Assembly (NCBI GenBank): GCA_000934455.1
Contig: KN886100.1
Coordinates: 49,076-78,884 of the forward strand
Direction: 5' to 3'
Length of the DNA: 29,809 bases
Source of the DNA: Apostichopus parvimensis
Lineage: Eukaryota; Echinodermata; Holothuroidea; Aspidochirotida; Stichopodidae
Shown: positions 19,894 to 29,582 of the stretch, piece after piece
How the letters are laid out: each line of letters begins with the position of its first letter
Position numbering within the stretch: the first letter of the stretch is position 1
Notes under the pieces: generated by a model
What the model was told of the DNA's origin: nothing
The model's input: the letters and a program-made list of their open reading frames with translations, nothing else
The model's database searches: none
Program-made: the position numbers and the translations under genes

Positions 19894-20152
19894 GCATGAT
19901 ACTAAGTGTGAGATTGCTTCAAGATGGCGCGTACTACATTACAAAATTTTATTTCATTCAGTTATCATCAAAAGCAATATGACGGTTTCATCCTCTCCCA
20001 ACTGGCAAAAGGAATCTATGCCATCCTGGTAGTGTGTGTATATATACACACCAGCAGGATTGCAATGACTCTGGTGAGCGAGCATAACTAAAGTATAAAA
20101 TCCTACTTTAGTCCAGGTGTTGGTATCTTATTGTATTGTACTAGAGCACACA

Positions 20153-20580
20153 TTTTTTTCTGACTTACTGAAATTGACCCGATATGGACTTTTGACTGAT
20201 GATCCTTAAATAACCTGAAAGGAGCTGTATAAACTGAAAGTAAGTACCTCATCTTCATCGAAAAGCCATGGGTACAGCTCCTGGACCCATTTCACAGAAA
20301 CACCTTCTTTAACGATCAGTTGTCTCCGATCTGAAAATGTTGCTGACATTGCCTCTGTCACCCTGGAGTAATCAGGTTTCTTCTTTGTTTTCTCCCTTTT
20401 TCAACCACTGAATATGGGATTCAATGGACTTGTCATCCTCTGATTGTTGTCTTTGGTGGAGATATTTAATCATGGCCCATTGTGGTGGTGTTTTTCTGGC
20501 AGCAGGCACTTGGGTAATATGAAGAGATTGTCTCACTCTTTTCCGTGACTGCACCACAGGGATTGCGTTGTCCTCCCTCT
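20153..20580. repeat. 428-bp tandem duplication, left copy (duplicate exon without acceptor)
   Basis: It is nearly identical to 20581-21008; by eye I count five substitutions. The copy carries most of exon 4 of the minus-strand gene plus its donor and some intron, but not the exon start or acceptor. At the point where the exon is cut, the preceding sequence is purine-rich (aaaaaaaag), a poor acceptor. The same frameshift is present here (20393-20401) as in the other copy. Confidence 0.9.
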
Positions 20581-21008
20581 TTTTTTTCTGACTTACTGAA
20601 ATTGACCCGATATGGACTTTTCACTGATGATCCTTAAATAACCTGAAAGGAGCTGTATAAACTGAAAGTAAGTACCTCATCTTCACCGAAAAGCCATGGG
20701 TACAGCTCCTGGACCTATTTCACAGAAACACCTTCTTTAACGATCAGTTGTCTCCGATCTGAAAATGTTGCTGACATTGCCTCTGTCACCCTGGAGTAAT
20801 CAGGTTTCTTCTTTGTTTTCTCCCTTTTTCAACCACTGAATATGGGATTCAATGGACTTGTCATCCTCTGATTGTTGTCTTTGGTGGAGATATTTAATCA
20901 TGCCCCATTGTGGTGGTGTTTTTCTGGCAGCAGGCACTTGGGTAATATGAAGAGATTGTCTCACTCTTTTCCGTGACTGCACCACAGGGATTGAGTTGTC
21001 CTCCCTCT
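20581..21008. repeat. 428-bp tandem duplication, right copy (within the complete exon 4)
   Basis: It abuts the left copy exactly, beginning in a run of seven T shared by both. On the right it continues into the unduplicated start of exon 4 and its acceptor at 21055. Low divergence means a recent event. Confidence 0.9.
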
Positions 21009-21451
21009 TCCTTGCATTTGAAAACTTTAATTGAAGTCGTACTTTCGAGATGGACTGCAAAATAAAATAAAGTCACAATTAGTGTTTATTTACATTACTC
21101 AACTGTTTCCTAATTGAATAATATAATTCTTCTGTCGAGGGGGTATGAAAGAGAGCGTGCCCATGGAGAATGGTGAGCTAGGCTGAGAAAAAAGTAATAT
21201 TACATGAGAAACCAAGCATATAATAGCATCCATGTATATGTACAGGTGTAAGTCACTTGGACAAAGTGGTTGGTTAAAGAGGCAGTATAGATTTTCGCTT
21301 CATTACCAGTCTGTAAATAATTGCCCACAGGGTTACCCGCTCCAATTTTTTTTATCTGCTTTCTTGCTCCTACCTATTTACCAAACATGCATTAGATATA
21401 ATTACTTTACCATGCTTTTGGTACTCTCAACCCTAATTTTGCTTCCCCCAC

Positions 21452-21487
21452 TCCATCTCATCCCCCCTCCATCTCATCCCCCCTCCC
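21452..21487. repeat. Short tandem repeat, 16-bp unit
   Basis: tccatctcatcccccc occurs twice head to tail (21452-21483), then a partial copy. It is a minor feature in intron 3 of the minus-strand gene. Confidence 0.6.
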
Positions 21488-22544
21488 AGCCTAAAAGAGA
21501 AAAGAAGAAAAAAATGCTCAGTAAATATATATGCTGCTAACATACTTGAACATCTCCTGTTGACATATTTGGCTGGTTGGCAAGCTTGGGGTAGACTTTA
21601 AACAACTTCTGAATAATCCGCTCATACTGCATAGTCTTCGAGTAACTATCAAGAAATAAAGAAGAAAACAAAAATGTTTAGTGATTCCTTGCCATGTTAA
21701 AAAATTAAAAGGTAATTGCACTGCACAAACTAGCAATTCAAGCCTCAAGGTTTTGACCTCCACACAAAGTATGATTCAATTCTGAAAATTTTTAATTGAC
21801 CCTATGTGACCTCATTAATATTCTTGAGATGAGCACGAAAATCAATAGGGTTCTTCTACTCACTATGGCGCATCTATGTACCAAGTATGACTTCAATCCA
21901 ACTTGTTGTTCAGTTACCGTGTTTACAAGCTATTTTAGTGAAAATCAACTTAGGCCCGCCGCACCCTAATGAATATATATAGCTACCAACATATTTGCCT
22001 CCAAAAGTTTCAAGTTCAAGTAACTTTGTATAGTCTGTTACTCCCTGTTGAAAGTTTGGTATTTGTTAGCTTTGGTGATTAATATGATGTTAAAGATGGG
22101 ATACCTCAAGAATAGTATCTGGATATTTGGAAATATTTTCTCTACCACAAATCAAATTTATTTCTTTATTAAGCACTTACTAAGTATACTTTGACTGCAT
22201 TGTAGATGGCTTCCAGCATCGCAGACTGTTCTGCTTCTTTCAGAGGTGGAGACCCAGTTTGAAGTTTATCAACAATAGCTGATGAAAAGTGTGGTAGCTG
22301 AAAATGAAGGTCCCAGTTGGAGTCAGTACGAGTTGAAAAAATTGTACTTGCAGATGAGGTTGGGAGGTTTGGTGGTGGAGCTGTCAACAGTGATGATGAC
22401 GCGTCACTAGCAAGAGGGCACCTGTAAAACCAAAATAATGATACATATCACACTTGGAATCAGGCATACAGCATACTATCATTTGAACAGTAATGGTCTT
22501 TAAACTAGAGCACCAATGGTGCAGAGCTCGTACCAGAAATGTGG

Positions 22545-22629
22545 TCATGTTATGATACTGTGCATCATGACACAAATACAATTCTGGGAGAATTGTATTT
22601 GTGTCATAATGCACGGTATCATAATATGA
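22545..22629. repeat. 41-bp near-perfect hairpin with 3-base loop
   Basis: The left arm (22545-22585) pairs with the right arm (22589-22629) across a GGG loop. I see three mismatches by eye, all transitions, so some become G-U pairs in RNA. It lies in intron 1 of the minus-strand gene and would be transcribed with it. It may be an inverted duplication, a tiny fold-back element or a small-RNA precursor. Confidence 0.75.
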
Positions 22630-22782
22630 TTGTAACGGTCGTGGCAAGACGAAAATGACGGACGGTTTCAAACAAGAGTAAAGTCACCGCAATTTATTTC
22701 TTCGCATTCGTATATGACTCCATGACTCCCGTAAAACTATCGAAATACAAAAATAGAAAACTTACAGTACTAAATACAGCAT

Positions 22783-23200
22783 TTTTATAGTTTGTTTTTT
22801 GGCACAAATAAAAGCATTTAACTTATAATATATAAACACCAAAATACCTCTTTAGCCCTTTAAAGTCGAGAACTTCCAGAAACCACTATTGCGAACTGCT
22901 TTCCATGGCTGTTTCGGATCTCAGATCTTAAATATAAATTACGTATTCTGGCTAAACGCAACCAACGCCAGTAGTCCCTTTTCCGTGTACGCCCAATATA
23001 TATATCAAAGGACATTGAAAAGGACTTATTACGTAACACAAATCACGAGGGTTCAACAAGCCAATGACGCAAGGACTTCGTTGAAACATGTGTGAATAAT
23101 TATGCAGCTGAATCTGAACAGTTTGAGGTATGGTCAAACAAAGTTACACCAAATGTTATGTAACAGACAACAATACGACAACACGCAAAATACATTTCAC
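22783..23200 (-). promoter_or_regulatory. Presumed promoter and 5' leader of the 17.9-22.8 kb gene
   Basis: Sequence upstream of the ATG at 22780-22782. It contains no competing minus-strand exon. An AT run, atatatatat, at about 22990-23000 beside a caat on the plus strand is the only TATA-like feature. The transcription start is not identified. Confidence 0.25.
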
Positions 23201-23209
23201 TACAATGAT

Positions 23210-24047
23210 TAAAAAAGACCACTAGATGACCACTGACCCCAAACTCCCGAACACCCCCAATGAAGCACCACAATAGTAAAAATCAGCATATTTTTTATAG
23301 ATTTGACATTTGACCTTTTGACCTCACGGTCAGATGTAGTTTGACAAGCTGATTCCAAATAGCAACATGACAAGTTTGTACGACTATCCTAACTGTACTT
23401 ATTGGGGGGAAAATTTACCTCTGATAACTTCGCACACAAAGGTCGCACAGGGGTCAACCATGGACCATTTTGATCGGAAGGTAGCTTTGAAATCCGATTA
23501 TGGCCACGAAAATTAAAATAACCAAAGGAACTAATACAGGTCACCGGAGGTCAACCTGAAGTCAAAGGTTACCTAGATGCGGGTCGACTACTGTATTACA
23601 ATAGCGTAACCCCCAACCTTGACGGACACTCCCTAGTTAATTGTTAACTTTTATCCCACAATTAAGTGTTAATTGATACCCGTTTTACGTATCGTTGTTT
23701 AACAGTGCGTCAATTTGAAGTGTACTTTGCCAAGTTTCCCGCGTGGCATATTTACTTAAATGTTGAGGCCGAGTTAATATAGTTACATACTGAATCTAAC
23801 AGCAAGTCTTATTCTTTATTTAGCCTGTTGTATTCAAAATATTATGACAAACACTCAATACTCTGCAATTGAATCTGTAGGAGAAGAAGCATTGTATTTC
23901 CATAAAATGACCCGAAGTGCATAGAAGACCACTGACCCCCCCCGACCCTGACCACCACTGATGATCCATTATCCATCCATCATTGTGTCCAAGTTTAATC
24001 AAATTCTGTCCAAGCATGTATGCAGGAGGTAACTTTGAAACAAATTG

Positions 24048-24084
<37 letters not shown>
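23210..24084. repeat. Old dispersed repeats with GACCACTGACCCC blocks, ending in an AGAC microsatellite
   Basis: The block (a/t)gaccactgacccc appears near 23227 and again near 23930, with loosely similar flanks (tttgac, ggtcaac). The second copy runs into eight AGAC units at 24053-24084, which may be its 3' tail in the plus orientation or its 5' head in the minus. No protein is coded. This is typical of invertebrate interspersed repeats. Confidence 0.45.
24053..24084. repeat. (AGAC)8 microsatellite
   Basis: Eight perfect AGAC units, in both reading senses a (GTCT/AGAC) simple repeat. Confidence 0.95.
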
Positions 24085-25187
24085 GCAGAAAGATCACGAA
24101 ACTTGTCTGTGGAGCATTTTTGGCAACTTCGGGTCACTATGCGTCTGTTACTATTTTTTCCATTGTTTGGCCAGAATTATCAAAAGTTGGCATTATTTTA
24201 CCACTTCGAACATGGCTAGGAGTAACAAATATGCTTACCGATTAGAACTTTAAGTGCCTTGAGAAGCAGATAACAAAATTATCAAAAACTTTGTGTTTGT
24301 TGGAAATGCTTCTTGGGGTTCAAGGTCCCTCCGTTCTTCAAAGCTCCTGTCCCAACACTGCAGCTTAAACCTTTCCTTTCCTTTTCTTTTGTATTACTGC
24401 CTTCTCTTTCTATTTTTTGGTTTTCATTGCCATACATGAAAAGATATCTGGAATACAAAATATAAATTTTCATAGCAGAACGAACACATGGCAGAATTAA
24501 AAGCCACTCCATTGTGCCATTTAGGATTTACTGTAGGAACATGTTAACTTGCAGAATTTATTGCACATACAGTAGTCAAACTACCAGTGTGGCAATTTCA
24601 TTCAATAATATATGTTTATTTAAATAATTGAGCATTAACAATAATTCTCGTCTGTCCCATTTGTGATTGTATTTAATGAGAGAGAACGAATCAAGAGAAT
24701 AAACAAGAACGCAACTGTGCGTACTGATTCCTTGCCATTTTTATGAATTTTCTTATTGATTGTTGACAAATGTGATTCAATATTGTGAAGGTTCAAGCAT
24801 TGAACTTGAAGTGTGGTATTTGTAGTTGCCAGCAGTGATGAAACCATGGAGATGTACCCCAAACTTTTTGGAGAAAATTCCCCTTTATCAGTGAAATGTG
24901 CCTAATAAGGAATATTTATACTGCCTGCAGTGCTAGAATATTCAGGGACTGTCAAGCAGCGGTGTGGGACTGGATGAGCAGGGGATGCCACCCCCCCCCC
25001 CCCTCGGTGTGATTTTTTTCAGTAAATCTGATTTTTGGCAATCTGACAGTCCTGACAACAAATTTATACACCAGTGTTTTTGTTGAGTCAAATGACAGAG
25101 TTAGTGGTGGTATGTATGTTTACACCACATTAGCTAATAGTTTGTTTAGATGTCACCAAAAACTAGACATAAGATCCAAAAGCACTA
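24085..25187. other. Gene-less stretch
   Basis: No supported gene. The only striking item is a run of 13 C at 24991-25003. Short open frames here have no motifs. Confidence 0.45.
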
Positions 25188-27506
25188 CTATGGTAGTAGG
25201 ATGTAATGTCTAATTACTACAATATTTTCTTCATTTCCCTGGCATGGATACACACTGAGAGGATTGTGATCCAGAAGACTGTCAGTAGTCCTTACAGAAT
25301 ATTGGCCGGTGTCATTGAGGACGTAAGCATCAAGATGATTGCAGTAATCAGATGTAGTAGTTTGCCTACAAACAAAATAAACCCTACCACCAATCAAGCA
25401 AATAAGTTCAACAATGCCAAATTTAATTAAACCCTCTTGACCTACTTCAGTGATCACTGCACATCCTTTCCAAGCGTTCAGCTTTCTTTGCTGTGTAGAC
25501 CCTTTCTGCTTCACCAGTAACTGGTAGCAACACATCCTGGATGGACTTCAGCATTAACCTGATAGGATACAAGCTGCCAAAAGAATGTTCAACATGTCCC
25601 TTTGAAAGAAAATTTCTTTTAGTTCGAAACCAAGACTAATAATATTCATGCCTGTTTGCCAGTGTTTTGCAAATATTCCTTCTATTCTTTGTTCGATGTC
25701 ACAATTCCTTGAAATACAGATGTTTCCCTTCAAACCGTAATGTCCAGCAATGCACTAATGGACCAAACTGCAGCATCTGATGAGGATAATGGATCATGTA
25801 GTGGAACTTGGTAGTCATGGAGTCATTCGGAAATAACACAAAGTAATAAGTTAAGAATGACTCTATTAAATCAGCTAAAAATTCACTTACGACAACATTT
25901 GTGTGTGGAGCCACAACTAACTCTACAATGTCCGCAATCAGTTGTAACAACTTCCAGATGTTGTCACCAACTGGCACATGTTTACCAACCATCAATGGAA
26001 GAAGCCTTAAAAGACACCATGTTTGAATGGCATTTTGTTTCACTTTGAACCTGTGAACATCAGTTTTCATCTTTGTAGGCTTATTAACCTTGTCTGTGCC
26101 TTCATATGGGAAGATGTGAATTTCTGTGTTGAGTTGCACAAGAGAAAAGAAATTTTATTGAACACAATGGAAATGCTGCAACACATTAAAAATTGATGAT
26201 TTCTTAAGACCATACATCCCAGCAATTTCTGGAATGTTTTCTGCCTTTCTGGCTTGTTGGTCATATGAAGCACTTGTCCTTTTCGTAACTGAATATGCAT
26301 TCATGTCTTCCTTTAGTTTCCCCTTATTACAAGGCAGAACCTACAGGGACGAAAGGTGTTGAAACTCTCTTGAAAGCCACCAACAGTATGAGCAGTCAAA
26401 TTGTCTGCTACAATCATGGAAAGAGTACCCTTGATATTATGTTCAGCACCATCTTTCTCAACAATAATGCTATCTATTTCAATTTTTTTAGGTCTGCTAC
26501 CAGAAGGGCTAACACTATTTGAAGTCCAAATTCTTTAACACATTCAGCTTGACACAGCAAAGATAGTTAAATAACATGCAATTTTGATCTCAACATTGGG
26601 CCTATGTTACCAATGAGAAAATAGAATGCTGAAAACTTCAGGTTTTTTACTTTATTTCCAAGTGGATTAGCCACACAAATCATGATACAGTTGAATTTTA
26701 ATATTTTGTGATTCAGCCAATAATGGGTTATTTTAACAAAGAGCCCCATCGCAAAAGTCCTGTAGGGATCTGTCAGGACTTAAATGTCCATTTACCACCT
26801 CAGCAAAAATGTCATCCTGTTTGAGCAATAACTTGATTGTTTCCAATATATTGATATATTGAAAAGTTTTTTCTTTGCCATTTGCTCCAACTCCCAATAA
26901 GTATTCAACTGGTTCAACAAAATCCAAACTTTCTGCACAGTAAGAATTTACATGCCTTGCATCACTGAAATGATCCAATGACCTCCAAAAGGAGCTTTCC
27001 CCAAAAATGTTGTTATGATCCATTAGAGTACGATCAATATTTTCATTTTGCAGTGCTGAGTTAACTTTCATTTGCATATCGGCACTGAACTCGAGAAGCA
27101 GATTTTGCATCTCAGTGGCAACAAAGTTACAAGCTTCATGGCAAACCAATAAGAAATGCTGCAACTTGCTCTTCTGTGCTACTTTCAACTGCAACAAGAT
27201 TAGGATTATTCAACTGGCCAACAGGATATGGATGTTGTTCTTGTTAAAAGTCATCAATTTGTTGATCATCAGTGTTGACACTAATATTTGCATCATTTCT
27301 TTGTCTACCATATTGGGCCCAAAATAGAGAATGCTTTTGTCTAATATGTATTTGAAAACTCCTTGTTGAACTGAAAGTACGATGACAACTGTTTCTGTTA
27401 CAGGTAATTTTACTGTCTGGACTTTTATGCATGTATCTATAATGTTGTAATAACTTTAAAAAGCTTGTGTGGTGAACTGGCACTGACAACATGGGAAATT
27501 TACCAT
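25188..27506 (-). pseudogene. C2H2 zinc-finger/transposase-like element gene, broken in several places
   Basis: The minus strand starts at an ATG (27504-27506) opening on a finger, PCCQCQFTTQAF, which after a frameshift at about 27458-27462 continues KLLQHYRYMH. A second finger follows, CNRNSCHRTFSSTRSF with H-x4-H. Then come a helical region, the block EPVEYLLGVGANGKEKTFQY (about 26925-26866), VADNLTAHTVGGFQESF with CRFC (about 26412-26330), HYMIHYPHQMLQFGPL then WTLRFEGKH (about 25803-25720), and a C-terminal block, LLDHNPLSVYPCQGN, ending at 25188. A stop follows DDF (27244-27246), and further stops and shifts occur near 27200, 26490 and 26305. The order of blocks matches a multicopy family I know from fish and invertebrates, with ADN-x-x-x-H and HYP...GP...W-x-R-FE motifs reminiscent of CACTA-type transposases. 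The superfamily is not certain. Confidence 0.7.
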
Positions 27507-28790
27507 AGTGTTGAAGTTTGAAATGTCAACTATATTGTCAATACGTTTGCAAATTTTGCTATTAACTATTTCGCCCAAGGTTGTAAAAGATAGATGACTG
27601 AAGTAGTAGCATTGTAGTAGTTGCTCAATAAATTCTGCTCAAAAATATTTTACCAATTCCTTCATTTCTTTTTTACATTCATTTGTGAAAAATATCATGA
27701 AACAGGAGATTTTGGTGTTAAATAAATGAATATAGGCATGTAATATAATCTCTAGCACAATATGAGAATGATGAGCTGGTATGGCAAATCTCCCTGTTCA
27801 ATGAAATGGTATTACCTGCATGAGACAAATGGAAAATAACTGTAACAAATTTTAATAACACATAAATGCATGAAAAAGTAAACTGCATGAAATTGCTGTA
27901 TCATTCTTTCAGTTTCCCAAATTGATAAAACATACATTGCTTTAAAACTGTTACTCTTGAGCATCTTTATTAACTATTAATTTTGGTCATTCTTTGTGAA
28001 CTCAACGAGTGTATTGGCACCAATGCTCACCATCTCAGACTTCATTGTAAATCCTCTTGAAAAAAGTACTTGGAACACATGTACCGTACTGTAAATTATC
28101 CAATAACAACGAAAACTTGTCAAGTCTTGTTGAACTTTCTTACATTTCTGAAACATCCTAATATAAAATATTAAATCAATACCAATTATGGCCTACACCT
28201 GTGCTAAACATTATTTTCTGACCAATATGGTACTGGAAAATAGGGATGTACCAGATCCCAAATTTTAAGATCCGATCGGTAACATAGGCTAGGTCAGTTG
28301 TTTCTAACAATCATGACATGATTTTGCATTTAATTGTTACAATTCATCCAACTTTGTCAACTCGTGTACTACTGACTCGCCCACAATATTTTAATGCCCA
28401 CAGTTGGATGTCATGCCCCCTAAAATTCAGTCCTGGCTATGCTTATTATTGATTTTTTAGATGTGGGGTATTTTCTTTTGGTGGGGTGAACGATATAAGA
28501 AATGTTCTTAGGTAAGGGATCACAACATATATGCTATGTTAGTTTTGTTCCCCCCCCCCTCCCTTTACAGCAAATTTTTCAATGTAAGAAGATGATATAG
28601 GCCTCCTAACCTCTATGGGGGAAAAAGATATGTCAGAACTGCCCTTGTGGTGAAATATATATATGGTAAGTGAAACGCACATGGGGACAAGTTAGGGCCT
28701 TACTATATACTGCGTACCATACAATTTACAAACAAGAAGCTTTTTTAGTGTTATTGGTTGGAGTTTGCTGATAACAGGTATGCATATGTA
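27507..28790. other. Gene-less stretch
   Basis: AT-rich with no supported gene. tagggatgtaccagatcc near 28241 and ccccctaaaattcagtcctggctatg near 28410 look like worn ends of DNA transposons but do not pair with each other. A run of nine C lies near 28550. Confidence 0.4.
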
Positions 28791-28814
28791 GAGCACGGGT
28801 TGGCGAGTTAACGA

Positions 28815-28945
28815 ATCGGGGAGTGGACTACTTGGTATAATGGTAGTGATCGAGTTGGTAGCTAGTGGACCTGACACCAACAGGAAGTGTGGACTAGTAG
28901 TTGGCGTGTGGACGAGTCCGAGGTGGTAGTGGACTAGTTGGTGTC
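28815..28945. repeat. Degenerate GTGGACTAGTTGG-type repeat
   Basis: agtggactacttggt, tggactagtagttgg and agtggactagttggt recur within 130 bases with variable spacers. It is a degenerate local repeat of unknown nature, richer in G than the flanks. Confidence 0.45.
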
Positions 28946-28969
28946 CAGGCTGCATTTCATGTTTCACTC

Positions 28970-29035
28970 ACACCGAAGGTACGCCGAGAATTTAAAGTAA
29001 GTTCTAGGCCTAAGACCTAAAGTACGTTCCACGCC
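28970..29035. repeat. Imperfect tandem repeat of about 30 bases
   Basis: Two units share accgaagg or gccgaaga, taaagta-gttc and a cgcc or ggcc block (tttaaagtaagttctaggcc against cctaaagtacgttccacgcc). It is short and diverged. Confidence 0.4.
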
Positions 29036-29471
29036 GAAGATCTTCAGTTCAGTGTGCACGAAATGCAGACTGGGTTGGCGTGTCGACGAAGTGTCTAGAA
29101 ACTTGACGTAGGCTAGCCTACACCACAGGCTCTCGTAACATTATAGAATATGGTATACTAGCTAATATTACACATTTATATAATATATGTCATGTGCTTT
29201 TTACGTGCAAAGAAAACGGGCACGGACCAAAGGTCAACAGAACCAAAAAGAACCCCAGTCTGTAAAAACAACCACCAAAAAACCTAACTGACACCCACAA
29301 ACACAAATCTGTGACTAACGTAGCGTTTAACGTGACGTGCAAAGGAAACGGACCCAAAGACCAACAGAAGCAACACCAAAAAACACTCCAAACCACAAAC
29401 CAAAAAACCCCAACCCATATTATGTAACGACCACACAACCCCCACACCTAACAACTAACTCACTCCAAATT

Positions 29472-29582
29472 TCATCCGGGGAGCGCCGTAGACGACAGGC
29501 GATAGTAGACGACAGGCCTTTTGGGGGTACCCCTCATCCCATTCACATTAAGGGTGACGAGGGATAAGGTGTCCGGTGTCAT
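29472..29582 (-). CDS. N-terminal stub of LINE ORF2 (endonuclease start)
   Basis: It begins at the ATG overlapping the ORF1 stop (TAATG) and reads 36 codons, including LVTLNVNGMRGTPKR. This is the classic first strand of L1/Tx1 apurinic-type endonuclease, where the Asn of LNVNG sits in the active site. The frame ends with TGA at 29472-29474, and no further endonuclease or RT sequence follows, so the product would be inactive. Confidence 0.7.
   Translation of the reverse strand: MTPDTLSLVTLNVNGMRGTPKRPVVYYRLSSTALPG

Larger units (their letters stand above)
17934..22782 (-). pseudogene. Six-exon gene of an uncharacterised (SAMD3-like?) family, with a frameshift and an in-frame stop
   Basis: Exons on the minus strand are 22766-22782 (ATG, 17 nt, ends phase 2), 22181-22421 (241 nt, begins with 1 nt, ends phase 0), 21546-21635 (30 codons), 20676-21054 (379 nt), 19215-19391 (59 codons) and 17934-18062 (42 codons plus TGA). 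Phases join throughout, with donors gtaagt, gtaagt, gtatgt, gtactt and gttagt. Exon 3 may start instead at 21645. Motifs include QYERIIQKLFKVYPKL, LQLKFSNARKRED, SFSDRR-like FSDRRQLIVKEG and LYPWLFDEDE, reminiscent of the multicopy SAMD3-like or uncharacterised proteins of fish and invertebrates. The last exon ends NFMSAFAVY. Exon 4 is one base out of frame (run at 20821-20829) and exon 5 has TGA at 19242-19244. Otherwise it is intact. It could be a recently disabled copy, or sequence errors could be present. Confidence 0.65.

Noticed and set aside
24053..24084. CRISPR-like short repeats
   Set aside because: It is a simple AGAC microsatellite without spacers, in a eukaryotic genome.
28666..28672. 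Isolated gtaagt donor-like site
   Set aside because: The preceding sequence has stops in the relevant frames and no acceptor pairs with it.
28815..28945. Possible coding region in the GTGGACTAGT repeats (91-codon minus frame)
   Set aside because: The frame is open because of the repeat structure; no motif or splice signals fit.
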